Positions 1-6,917 of a DNA stretch of 9,667 nucleotides are shown one piece after another. The stretch lies in contig VGWZ01000064.1 of assembly GCA_016873595.1 (NCBI GenBank), positions 1-9,667 on the forward strand, given 5' to 3'. The notes beneath the pieces were generated by a model. The model had not been told where the DNA came from. It made no database searches and saw only the letters and a list, made by a program, of their open reading frames with translations. Numbering within the stretch: position 1 is the stretch's first letter; each line of letters opens with the position of its first letter. The position numbers and the translations under genes are program-made. The DNA comes from Nitrospira sp. GTDB taxonomy: Bacteria > Nitrospirota > Thermodesulfovibrionia > Thermodesulfovibrionales > SM23-35.

Positions 1-1515
1 ATAAAGACTCCAATAGAGGTATTATCTGTTACTGACGAATCAGGTAAAAAATGGAAGCATAAAATTACCAGACCTGGAAATGTAGTCAATATAAGGATTG
101 GTGATGCAGAAAAATATGTTACTGGTAAACAAACGTATATAATTTCATATAGACTTGAAAATGCTATCCTGTTTTTTGACGACCATGATGAGCTTTACTG
201 GAATGTGACGGGTAATTACTGGAAAGCTCCTATTAAAGAAGCATCTGCAAATGTTACTCTTTCAATAAAGAATAAGAGCCAGAATCTATTGGCAGCATGC
301 TATACAGGCGCCTATGGTTCAAGGAGGTCTGAATGTGGATTTGTCACATATGAAAATAGCGTTGAATTTTTCACAAAAAAGAATCTCAATATAGGTGAGG
401 GATTTACCATAGCATTTGGATGGGATAAGGGACTTATATCTCCTCCATCTTCATGGAAAAAGTTTCTGTGGACAATAGGTATAAAAGAAAACTGGATATT
501 TATCTTTCCTGTTTTCTCACTGTTATTTATGATAAATCTGTGGTACAAGAGAGGTCGGGACCCGAGAGTAAGACAATCTGTTACTGTTATGTACGAACCT
601 CCAAAGTATCACAACAGGCCATTATCGCCTGCAGAGGCAGGAACACTCATTGATGAAAAACTCGATCCAAGAGACATCACATCAACTATCGTCGGTCTTG
701 CAGTAAAGGGCTATATAAAAATAGAAGAAACAAAAAAAGAAGGTTTGATAGTTGATTCGACTGATTATTACCTTTCAAAGGTCAAAGAACCAGATGATAA
801 TCTGAGCCTTTTTGAAATGGAGATGATGAAAGACATATTTCATGGCTCCTTGCCAGGGACATTTGTCTCTGATATGAAAAATAAATTCTATACCAATTTA
901 GAATTATTAAAAGATACCCTCTATGGAGAGCTTGTGAGAAAAGGGTACTTTCTTAGAAGCCCTGATAATATAAGAAAGTTTTATTTAAAAGCAGGCATAA
1001 TAATTATAGTATTTGGCGTTTTTTTTACATCTGCATTACTCTCATCGCATTCTATAGGGAAAAGCGTGCTTGCCTGGGTTATTGCAGGTCTGCCAATACT
1101 TGGATTCTCAAGGGTAATGCCTGCAAAGACAAAGGCTGGTTCTTCTGCATACATGGATATTTTAGGCTTCCAGGAATTTATGAATCGTGCAGAAAAAGAC
1201 AGACTTGAGAGAATGGGTGATAAAAACCTTTTTTCTAAATTCTTACCCTATGCAATCGCTCTTGATGTTGCTGATAACTGGGCTAAAGCATTTGAAGGTA
1301 TTTACCAGGAACCACCTCAATGGTATGTATCACCTGGGGGTTTCAGGACTTTCAACCCGTACAGTTTCTCTCATTCCTTAAGTTCAGTGACCTCAAGCCT
1401 TTCCTCAGCTATGTTCTCCTCTCCAAGAGGAACTGGCATAAGTGGAGGTGGTGGTTTTGGAGGCGGTGGTTCTTCCGGAGGCGGGTTTGGAGGCAGTGGA
1501 GGTGGAAGCTGGTAG
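1..1515 (+). CDS. DUF2207 domain membrane protein (5' partial)
   Basis: The frame is open from the first base of the window, so the true start lies upstream; the GTG at 205 is only an internal codon. The visible 504 residues match the DUF2207 family. The N-terminal part has the family pattern YIISYRLENAILFFDDHDELYWN (split here: residues near 46-58 and FFDDHDELYWN). A membrane segment follows at about 163-181, and the short basic motif YKRGRDP comes just after it. A soluble alpha/beta part with the motif LSPAEAGTLIDEKLDPRDI is next, then two adjacent membrane segments at about 330-348 and 354-372. The last 23 residues are almost only Gly, Ser and Phe, ending in SGGGSW, a tail typical of the family. 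The biochemical role of DUF2207 proteins is unknown; a membrane location is well supported. The signal peptide expected at the N-terminus is outside the window. The response-regulator gene starts 29 nt downstream on the same strand and may be co-transcribed. Confidence 0.9.
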   Translation: MKTPIEVLSVTDESGKKWKHKITRPGNVVNIRIGDAEKYVTGKQTYIISYRLENAILFFDDHDELYWNVTGNYWKAPIKEASANVTLSIKNKSQNLLAACYTGAYGSRRSECGFVTYENSVEFFTKKNLNIGEGFTIAFGWDKGLISPPSSWKKFLWTIGIKENWIFIFPVFSLLFMINLWYKRGRDPRVRQSVTVMYEPPKYHNRPLSPAEAGTLIDEKLDPRDITSTIVGLAVKGYIKIEETKKEGLIVDSTDYYLSKVKEPDDNLSLFEMEMMKDIFHGSLPGTFVSDMKNKFYTNLELLKDTLYGELVRKGYFLRSPDNIRKFYLKAGIIIIVFGVFFTSALLSSHSIGKSVLAWVIAGLPILGFSRVMPAKTKAGSSAYMDILGFQEFMNRAEKDRLERMGDKNLFSKFLPYAIALDVADNWAKAFEGIYQEPPQWYVSPGGFRTFNPYSFSHSLSSVTSSLSSAMFSSPRGTGISGGGGFGGGGSSGGGFGGSGGGSW

Positions 1516-1532
1516 TAAATTTATATTTTTAT

Positions 1533-1537
1533 AGGAG
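1533..1537 (+). promoter_or_regulatory. Ribosome binding site of the GGDEF response-regulator gene
   Basis: AGGAG lies 7 nt before the ATG at 1545. It decides the start, because the open frame runs far upstream through the DUF2207 gene without a comparable site. Confidence 0.75.
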
Positions 1538-1544
1538 TTCTAAA

Positions 1545-2480
1545 ATGACAAAGGCAAAAATACTTCTTGTAGAAGACAGTAAAGCACAAGCAGAACGTAC
1601 GAAAGAGTTTTTAGAAAAAAGTGGATATGATGTTATCTGGGTTGAAAATGGCATGGGAGCAATTAAGATAGCAAAAACTCAGCCTTTAGATACCATACTC
1701 CTTGATCTTGTCCTCCCAGATATTAGCGGGAACGAGGTATGCCGTTGGCTAAAACTGAATCCTGCTACCAAAGGCATTCCCATAGTTATGCTCACCACCA
1801 AAGATTCTATAGCTGATAAGGTTTCTGGCTTAGAGGCTGGTGCTGATGATTATCTTCCAAAACCGTATAATGAGATTGAACTGAATGCAAGGATTTATGC
1901 ATGTTTGAGGACAAAGGCACTGCAGGATGAGTTAAAGGAAAAGAATCGCCAGTTGGAAGAACTATTACAAAAGGTAGAATTACTGGCGATTACAGACCCA
2001 CTGACAGAGATTTATAACAGAAGGCACTTCGAGACCATCTTCAAAAGAGAATTCACACGGGTAACAAGATATAAAACTCCTCTTTCCTGCCTGATGATAG
2101 ACATAGATCATTTTAAAAGAATTAATGATACCTATGGTCATCAAACAGGTGATTCTGTGCTTAAGGAGATAGCCCAAATAATTTCAGATAATTTAAGAAA
2201 AGAGATCGATACAGTGGCACGATGGGGTGGTGAAGAATTCATTGTCTTACTCCCAGAAACTAAAAAAGAAAACGCTTTAAGCCCTGCATCACGGATATGT
2301 AAAATAATTTCAGAGCATACGTTTTCAGGTATAGCTTCTGATGAGCGGATAACGGTCAGTATCGGGATCGCAAGTGTACCTGATCCTTTTATAGATAACA
2401 GCGAAAAATTAATTTATGCAACAGATAATGTATTATATGTAGCAAAAGAGAAAGGTCGTAACAGGATAGAGATGGCTTAA
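1545..2480 (+). CDS. Response regulator with GGDEF diguanylate cyclase domain (PleD/WspR-like)
   Basis: The protein of 311 aa makes the second messenger c-di-GMP from two GTP, probably under control of phosphorylation. The ATG at 1545 is chosen because AGGAG (1533-1537) sits 7 nt before it and the receiver domain starts at once with MTKAKILLVEDS; the open frame further upstream only overlaps the DUF2207 gene. The receiver domain covers about 4-122: acidic pair E10-D11, phospho-acceptor D54 in LLDLVLPD, T84 and K106 in PKP. A charged coiled-coil linker lies at about 124-148. The GGDEF domain covers about 149-311, with the start motif DPLTEIYNRR, the substrate and metal region DIDHFKRINDTYGH and the active-site signature RWGGEEF at 226-232. 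The usual inhibitory RxxD site is not canonical: the aligned residues are K219-E-I-D222. There is no membrane segment, so the protein is cytoplasmic. The partner histidine kinase is not in the window. Confidence 0.95.
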   Translation: MTKAKILLVEDSKAQAERTKEFLEKSGYDVIWVENGMGAIKIAKTQPLDTILLDLVLPDISGNEVCRWLKLNPATKGIPIVMLTTKDSIADKVSGLEAGADDYLPKPYNEIELNARIYACLRTKALQDELKEKNRQLEELLQKVELLAITDPLTEIYNRRHFETIFKREFTRVTRYKTPLSCLMIDIDHFKRINDTYGHQTGDSVLKEIAQIISDNLRKEIDTVARWGGEEFIVLLPETKKENALSPASRICKIISEHTFSGIASDERITVSIGIASVPDPFIDNSEKLIYATDNVLYVAKEKGRNRIEMA

Positions 2481-2490
2481 AAATTGATAA

Positions 2491-3438
2491 TCAGACGTTA
2501 TGTAGAGAGGATACGGTGTTTTCTAAACTCTTCATGTCTTCCACATTAAGAACTTTCACACCTGGCTCTATCCTCTTTATTAACCCAGACAGAACTTTTC
2601 CTGGCCCTACCTCCACAAAGATTTCGATCCCGGAATCTGCCATAGTCCTTATAGAATCTTCCCATAAAAGAGGACTGTTGAGCTGGTGGACAAGAGATTT
2701 CTTTATGCTGGTAATGTCGTTGAGAAACATGGCATCTGCATTGTTTACAACAGGAATGGTTGGATTTCTCAATTCTATTCTATCGAGTAATTCTGCAAGC
2801 CTTCGAGAGGCATCAGCCATTAACGTACAATGAGATGGAACACTGACTGCAATTGGCAATGCCCTTTTAGCCCCTGCTTCCTTCGCACGTTTCATTGCTT
2901 CCTCAACAGCTTCTTTTTCACCTGAAATCACAATTTGACCCGGGCAATTGTAGTTAGCAGGTGACGCATAACCTGACTCTAACGAAAGGCATATCTCGTC
3001 AACTTTGTTCCTTTCTAATCCAAGTATCGCAGCCATAAGGCCTTTGCCTTCCGGGACAGCCTCTTGCATAAGCTGACCCCGTTTCTCAGTGAGCTTCACC
3101 GCATCCTCAAATGATAAGACATCTGCTGCGACAAGTGCTGAATATTCACCAAGGCTATGTCCTGCGACAACTGATGGATTTATACCCTTTGACGACAACA
3201 CCCTGTAGATAGCTATGCTCACTGTCAGGATACAGGGCTGAGTTCTGAAAGTCTTGTTCAGTTCTTCATCATGGCCATTAAAAGACAAATTGGAAACATT
3301 ATAACCAAGGGCATCTGATGCCTCATCAAATATCTTCCTCGCCTCGTCAAAATGTTCATATATCTCCTTTCCCATTCCCACATATTGAGAACCCTGACCA
3401 GGAAAAACAAATGCTATATTAGATTTTTCTATTTTCAC
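2491..3438 (-). CDS. fabD: Malonyl-CoA:ACP transacylase
   Basis: FabD moves the malonyl group from CoA to acyl carrier protein, supplying the extender unit for type II fatty acid synthesis in the cytoplasm. The 315 aa protein is close to the usual length (about 309 in E. coli). It has FVFPGQGSQ at 10-18, the nucleophile S95 in GHSLGEYSAL, the carboxylate-binding R120 in KRGQLMQ, the catalytic H203 in VPSHC, and the late motif VEVGPGKVLSGLI. The start is a GTG at 3438, followed by MKIEKSNIAF in the normal place for the family; a GGGGA-like stretch is 5 nt upstream and no better start exists. It begins 12 nt after the etfA stop, so it is the last gene of an etfB-etfA-fabD operon. The stop (TGA) is only 10 nt from the end of the convergent GGDEF gene. 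The usual neighbours fabH, fabG and acpP are absent here. Confidence 0.96.
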   Translation of the reverse strand: MKIEKSNIAFVFPGQGSQYVGMGKEIYEHFDEARKIFDEASDALGYNVSNLSFNGHDEELNKTFRTQPCILTVSIAIYRVLSSKGINPSVVAGHSLGEYSALVAADVLSFEDAVKLTEKRGQLMQEAVPEGKGLMAAILGLERNKVDEICLSLESGYASPANYNCPGQIVISGEKEAVEEAMKRAKEAGAKRALPIAVSVPSHCTLMADASRRLAELLDRIELRNPTIPVVNNADAMFLNDITSIKKSLVHQLNSPLLWEDSIRTMADSGIEIFVEVGPGKVLSGLIKRIEPGVKVLNVEDMKSLENTVSSLHNV

Positions 3439-3450
3439 CTATTCCCCGAT

Positions 3451-4659
3451 TCACCCATTTGCCGTTTTACCGATTTCCCTCATCTCCTTAATCTTCTTTA
3501 TAAGCAATGGTATTATCTCGTAAAGGTCCCCGACTATTCCAAACGTAGCGACATTAAATATTGGTGCTTCAGGGTTTTTGTTGATGGCAATAATGATATC
3601 TGATGATTGCATTCCCACAAGATGCTGCACAGCGCCAGAAATTCCGCATGCAAAATATATTTTAGGGCACACAGTTTTACCTGTCTGTCCTACCTGATGG
3701 CTATACGAAATCCAACCCTCATCAACAGCAGCCCTTGAAGATCCAACAGCACCACCAATGAGTCCTGCCAATTCCTCGAGAAGCTTGAAACCATGAGGAC
3801 TGCTAAGTCCTCTGCCACCTGATATAATAATATCTGCTTCCTGTAAATTGACCAATATATCTGAGATTTCTTTTACTGTTTCTAACACTTTTGTTCGTGA
3901 AGATATACCGTATGCCTTTATAGGTATAATCTCACCTGCCCTATTTTCGTTATATTGTCCGCGTTTCATTACCCTTGGTCTTACAGTAGCCATTTGCGGT
4001 CTATTATTCGGACAGAGGATAGTAGCCATAATATTGCCACCGAATGCCGGTCTTATCTGGAGAAGGTTTCTGGTCTCTTTATCAATTTCAAGCGAAGTAC
4101 AATCTGCAGTAAGCCCTGTTCTCAGTTTTGCTGCAACTCTCGGTATAAACGAACGGCCTATAGGCGTCGCTCCAGCAAGTACTATCTCGGGCTGATATTG
4201 TTTAATCAGCCGTATTAATAGTTTTGAATAAGGTTCATCATTGAATTTTTCGAAAAGGGGATCTACTGAAAGGTATACCCTATCAGCACCCCATTTAATC
4301 AACTCCTGTGCCTCTGATTCAGAAGCACCGAATAAAACTGCTGAAAGTTCTGTAGCGAGTTCGTCTGAGAGCCTCCGGCCTGCACCCAAAAGTTCATACG
4401 CCACTGATGCAACCTTACCCTCTCTTTGTTCAGCAAATATCCATACCCCTTTAAACTCTTGAGCATCTATCTCCGCAGTTTCTTCTTTCTCTGTCTCGAT
4501 AATCGCATCTTCAGGACATGCACTTAAGCAGGCCATACACACCTGGCAATTTTCATTAATAAAGGCTTTCCCCTCTTTTATGTCTATTGCGTCAAATGGA
4601 CATGAAGACAGGCACTCTTCGCAACCTGTGCATTTTTCTATATTCACAATTACATACAT
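3451..4659 (-). CDS. etfA: Electron transfer flavoprotein alpha subunit with N-terminal 2x[4Fe-4S] ferredoxin domain
   Basis: This is the FAD-binding subunit of the Etf heterodimer, extended by a ferredoxin. Residues 1-55 carry two complete cluster motifs, C10-x2-C13-x2-C16-x3-C20-P and C38-x2-C41-x2-C44-x3-C48-P, enough for two [4Fe-4S] clusters. The middle holds the Etf alpha N-terminal domain (about 70-260). The C-terminal FAD domain is intact, with GGAVGSSRAAVDEGW at about 302-316, then QVGQTGKTV, GISGAVQH and INKNPEAPIF. At 402 aa it is longer than a plain EtfA by the ferredoxin part. From family knowledge, this fused form occurs in flavin-based electron-bifurcating or confurcating Etfs such as those of lactate dehydrogenase and caffeyl-CoA reductase complexes. 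The ATG at 4659 overlaps the end of etfB by 10 nt, which suggests translational coupling. Which dehydrogenase it serves cannot be seen here. Confidence 0.95.
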   Translation of the reverse strand: MYVIVNIEKCTGCEECLSSCPFDAIDIKEGKAFINENCQVCMACLSACPEDAIIETEKEETAEIDAQEFKGVWIFAEQREGKVASVAYELLGAGRRLSDELATELSAVLFGASESEAQELIKWGADRVYLSVDPLFEKFNDEPYSKLLIRLIKQYQPEIVLAGATPIGRSFIPRVAAKLRTGLTADCTSLEIDKETRNLLQIRPAFGGNIMATILCPNNRPQMATVRPRVMKRGQYNENRAGEIIPIKAYGISSRTKVLETVKEISDILVNLQEADIIISGGRGLSSPHGFKLLEELAGLIGGAVGSSRAAVDEGWISYSHQVGQTGKTVCPKIYFACGISGAVQHLVGMQSSDIIIAINKNPEAPIFNVATFGIVGDLYEIIPLLIKKIKEMREIGKTANG

Positions 4660-5432
4660 TTCAGCTGCCTCAATTCCTGAATTAATGTATCAATCTGTTC
4701 TTCTGGTGAACCTTCAAGCATTTTCCTATCAGTTTTCGCTTCAGGTGCAAAGATGTTCTTCACCTGAGTGGGAGAGCCTTTTAACCCTATCTTGTCCGCA
4801 TCTGCTCCGATATCTGATGATGTCCACTTTTTTATCACTGCCTTTTTCGCAGCCATCTTGCCTTTCAAAGATGGTAATCTCGGTTCATTTATCTCTTTTA
4901 CCACAGTTAAAAGCACAGGGATTGGTGATTCAACAATATCATACCCGCTTTCCATGAGACGCTGTACCCTTATGTAATCTGCTCTAATCTCTTCTATATT
5001 TCTTATATAAGAGATATGAGGAATATCCAGGAACTCAGCCATCTCAGGGCCTACCTGTGCAGTATCACCATCTATTGCCTGCTTTCCACATATAATGATG
5101 TCTGCACCTATTTTCTTCACAGCTTTTGATAGCGTGTATGATGTTGCCCATGTGTCAGAGCCTGCAAAAGCCCTGTCTGTGAGAAGTACTGCATCATCTG
5201 CACCCATAGACAAGGCATCGCGCAAGGCAGTCTCTGCCTGTGGAGGACCCATCGTGATTACAGTAACTTTACCGCCAATTTTTTCTCTTATCTGGAGTCC
5301 TGCCTCTATTGCGTGCATGTCAAAGGGATTTATGATACTCGGAACACCTTCCCTGATCAGTGTATTGGTCTCAGGATTAATTTTCACCTCAGCAGTATCA
5401 GGAACCTGTTTAATACATACAACTATGTTCAA
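4650..5432 (-). CDS. etfB: Electron transfer flavoprotein beta subunit
   Basis: The 260 aa protein pairs with the adjacent EtfA and holds the second nucleotide (AMP, or FAD in bifurcating forms). It begins with the family pattern MNIVVCIKQVPDTAEVKI, then NPFDMHAIEAGLQIRE at about 35-50 and MGADDAVLLTDRAFAGSDT at about 76-94. AIDGDTAQVGP is at 119-129, a motif I associate with bifurcating EtfB proteins. The Etf beta signature around VESPIPVLLTVVKEINEPR and PSLKGKMAAKK is at about 167-197. The start is a TTG at 5432; AGGAGG at 5444-5449 lies 11 nt upstream, and no in-frame ATG or GTG fits the conserved N-terminus. It is the first gene of the etfB-etfA-fabD operon and overlaps etfA by 10 nt. A strong promoter-like sequence lies about 75-100 nt upstream. 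Confidence 0.95.
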   Translation of the reverse strand: MNIVVCIKQVPDTAEVKINPETNTLIREGVPSIINPFDMHAIEAGLQIREKIGGKVTVITMGPPQAETALRDALSMGADDAVLLTDRAFAGSDTWATSYTLSKAVKKIGADIIICGKQAIDGDTAQVGPEMAEFLDIPHISYIRNIEEIRADYIRVQRLMESGYDIVESPIPVLLTVVKEINEPRLPSLKGKMAAKKAVIKKWTSSDIGADADKIGLKGSPTQVKNIFAPEAKTDRKMLEGSPEEQIDTLIQELRQLKCM

Positions 5433-5443
5433 CGTATTTCTAA

Positions 5444-5449
5444 CCTCCT
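5444..5449 (-). promoter_or_regulatory. Ribosome binding site deciding the TTG start of etfB
   Basis: AGGAGG on the minus strand is the full Shine-Dalgarno core, 11 nt before the TTG at 5432. The spacing is somewhat long, but it is the only strong site here and supports the rare TTG start. Confidence 0.65.
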
Positions 5450-5505
5450 GGAATCAGAAAAATGCGGATATAATTGATAGTTTCATGAAATTAAATTTGG
5501 AAGAT

Positions 5506-5535
5506 ATTATACGATTTTAATTTAATTGATGTAAA
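5506..5535 (-). promoter_or_regulatory. Probable sigma-70 promoter of the etfB-etfA-fabD operon
   Basis: Read on the minus strand, a -35 box TTTACA (5535-5530) is followed by an 18-nt AT-rich spacer and a perfect -10 box TATAAT (5511-5506). Transcription would start near 5499 and leave a leader of about 67 nt before the TTG start of etfB. No riboswitch-like structure is evident in this leader. Confidence 0.6.
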
Positions 5536-5555
5536 GAATACCTTTTCGCTTGCGT

Positions 5556-5740
5556 ACTTCTCCGAGCTTCTGCACTATTGTTCTTTAGCCTTCTGTTCTT
5601 CTGACTTTTGACTTTTGCACTATTGGACTTCTGCCCTTCTGGTTGACACTTTGATGCTCTGATACTTTGTTACTCTGGTACTTTTATACTTTGACACTCT
5701 GATACTTTATTCTTCCGCACTTTTGCTCTATTGCACTTGC
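5556..5740 (+). repeat. Degenerate 7-8 bp unit array 1 (ACTTYTG-like)
   Basis: This non-coding stretch is built from imperfect units of the form ACTTYTG or ACTWTTG plus one variable base. In its middle (about 5650-5709) the period is a clean 8 bp with units such as CTTTGATG, CTCTGATA, CTTTGTTA, CTCTGGTA, CTTTTATA, CTTTGACA and CTCTGATA. It is pyrimidine-rich on the plus strand. Its last 22 bp (5719-5740) are identical to the last 22 bp of array 2 (7537-7558), and an inner 18-mer at 5603-5620 also recurs in array 2 (7398-7415). It lies between the toxin gene end and the etfB promoter. The stretch 5741-5776 holds nothing I can recognise. Function unknown; slipped-strand expansion is a likely origin. 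Confidence 0.75.
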
Positions 5741-5776
5741 CATGATAAATGTACCCGTCCCATTTAAGATTTCTTA

Positions 5777-6220
5777 TCAGCTTTTCTCCTTTAAACCACC
5801 TTCTCTAAGGGCTTTCAGGAAGTGTGCCGGAGTCATTATCTTTATACCACTGAAAAACCTCAGGTCTGTGAGGTGACTGTCACCTGAGATAATATAGTCC
5901 GCCCTTCCATCCACAGCGCATTCCAGATATTTGTTGTCAGAAGGGTCATCTTTGACAACATCGAGGCTTGCCCCACTATGCGTGACAACCGCTATTTTCA
6001 GTAATTTTTTCAGAAAGAGTTCAATCTGTTCTGAAGTCCTTCGGTGGCACTTCATGATTTTTGGGTAAAGGAGCACAGCCCTGATCTCGTCAACAATGTT
6101 AGGCGATATGACCAGTTGAATCTTCGCCTCACGTACAAGTTTGAGGACATCGGCCGGGTTGGATTCAGGCTTGAGCAAGGCGCTCACGAACTGATTGGCG
6201 TCAATAACGACCCTGATCAT
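5777..6220 (-). CDS. PIN-domain toxin, COG1569 / TIGR00305-like (VapC-type)
   Basis: This is a predicted Mg2+-dependent ribonuclease toxin of 147 aa. The PIN acidic residues are all visible: D7 in VVIDANQFVSALL, E45 in SPNIVDEI, D95 in DDPSDNKYLECAV, and D114 in ADYIISGDSHLTDL. The order and wording match the family of putative PIN toxins that includes the second toxin of this island (6896-7321). The ATG at 6220 overlaps the TGA of the upstream antitoxin by 4 nt (ATGA), the usual arrangement for translational coupling in toxin-antitoxin operons. The target RNA cannot be deduced from sequence. No truncation or missing catalytic residue is seen, so it appears functional. Confidence 0.9.
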   Translation of the reverse strand: MIRVVIDANQFVSALLKPESNPADVLKLVREAKIQLVISPNIVDEIRAVLLYPKIMKCHRRTSEQIELFLKKLLKIAVVTHSGASLDVVKDDPSDNKYLECAVDGRADYIISGDSHLTDLRFFSGIKIMTPAHFLKALREGGLKEKS

Positions 6221-6504
6221 TTCTTTGACTTGCTCTTAGACTTTCTATATGCCCGAACCACCTCTTCTATCTCCGAGTCAATACCCTTCCTGTCTGACCG
6301 AACAGCCTCTTTCTGTATTTCATCCACCATCCTGAAGAAATCTTCCCTCTCGCCCAGTAGGCGCTTATACTGGTCAATCGGTATTATCGCCACCAAAGGC
6401 TTGCCTGCCCGTTCAACAATATATTCGTCCTCCTTGAGGGCAACCTCATTCATCACCTGCCCGAGATTTTGTCTTGCCTTTATAGCAGATATCTTTTTCA
6501 GCAT
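6217..6504 (-). CDS. Phd/YefM-family antitoxin
   Basis: The 95 aa protein should neutralise the PIN toxin encoded directly after it and repress its own promoter. The N-terminal DNA-binding and dimerisation part has the family motif SAIKARQNLGQVMNEV (about 6-21) and ERAGKPLVAIIPIDQYKRLLG (about 31-51). The C-terminal half is highly charged and ends in a Lys/Ser repeat, as expected for the flexible toxin-binding tail. The ATG at 6504 is preceded by a strong GGAGGAGG-type site (6512-6519 on the minus strand) at 7 nt. The stop overlaps the toxin start. An overlapping palindrome just upstream (6536-6559) is a good candidate operator. Confidence 0.9.
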   Translation of the reverse strand: MLKKISAIKARQNLGQVMNEVALKEDEYIVERAGKPLVAIIPIDQYKRLLGEREDFFRMVDEIQKEAVRSDRKGIDSEIEEVVRAYRKSKSKSKK

Positions 6505-6535
6505 ACTGAAACCTCCTCCAAATCATAATTGCATT

Positions 6536-6563
6536 AACCATTATGGTTGATATAACCATTATA
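6536..6563 (-). promoter_or_regulatory. Operator and -10 region of the Phd/PIN operon
   Basis: Three alternating 6-bp half-sites occur: AACCAT (6536-6541), ATGGTT (6543-6548) and AACCAT (6554-6559). They form two overlapping perfect palindromes with centres of 1 and 5 nt. The third half-site overlaps a perfect minus-strand -10 box TATAAT (6563-6558), about 54 nt before the antitoxin ATG. This is the layout expected for autorepression by a Phd-type antitoxin. The -35 region is poor (GGTTTT at 17 nt spacing), so the promoter may be weak or read differently. Confidence 0.6.
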
Positions 6564-6629
6564 ATCGATATGCCATCCGAAAAACCACAACGAAGTATGC
6601 AGCATCGGTAGAGGAAAGGATATAGGGAC

Positions 6630-6658
6630 TTGAAAAAACTATGCTCACAAGGTATCCT
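6630..6658 (+). promoter_or_regulatory. Probable promoter of the AbrB-like/PIN operon
   Basis: TTGAAA (6630-6635), a 17-nt spacer and TATCCT (6653-6658) form a reasonable sigma-70 promoter. Transcription would start near 6665, giving a very short leader that begins almost at the AGGAGG ribosome site (6666-6671), 9 nt before the ATG at 6681. Confidence 0.5.
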
Positions 6659-6680
6659 TATTGTAAGGAGGTAAGATATC

Positions 6681-6917
6681 ATGCTTGCAAAGAAAACCAC
6701 CAAGAATCAACTTACATTGCCGAAAGAAATTGTTAAGGCATTCCCCGACACAAACTATTTTGACGTTTCGGTGAAGGACAAAAAGATAATCCTGATCCCT
6801 GTCAGAATAACTCCTGTGGGGGCTTCCCTTGAAGGTATCAGGGACAAGATGGAGAAGCTTGGCATTACTGAAAAAGATATAACTGATGCGGTGAGATGGG
6901 CAAGAAAAAGAAAATAA
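6681..6917 (+). CDS. AbrB/MazE/SpoVT-like antitoxin
   Basis: This 78 aa protein is probably the antitoxin for the PIN gene that overlaps its 3' end. The first 40 residues show the swapped-hairpin AbrB pattern: a basic KKTTKNQLTLPKEIVKAF followed by FDVSVKDKKIILIPV. The rest is a helical, charged segment ending in RWARKRK, suited to contact the toxin. A full AGGAGG site at 6666-6671 precedes the ATG by 9 nt. The coding region overlaps the toxin start by 22 nt. The family often represses its own operon; no clear palindrome is visible right at this promoter. It is unrelated in sequence to the Phd-type antitoxin of the divergent pair. Confidence 0.85.
   Translation: MLAKKTTKNQLTLPKEIVKAFPDTNYFDVSVKDKKIILIPVRITPVGASLEGIRDKMEKLGITEKDITDAVRWARKRK

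Noticed and set aside
1320..1544. Upstream extension of the GGDEF gene frame
   Set aside because: The frame overlaps the DUF2207 coding region, gives a Trp/Arg-rich sequence shadowing the glycine-rich tail, and the ATG at 1545 has a proper ribosome site and the canonical receiver start.
6446..6703. Minus-strand 85-codon frame across the toxin-antitoxin promoter region
   Set aside because: It overlaps the start of the Phd antitoxin, the operator and the start of the AbrB-like gene, all of which have better support.
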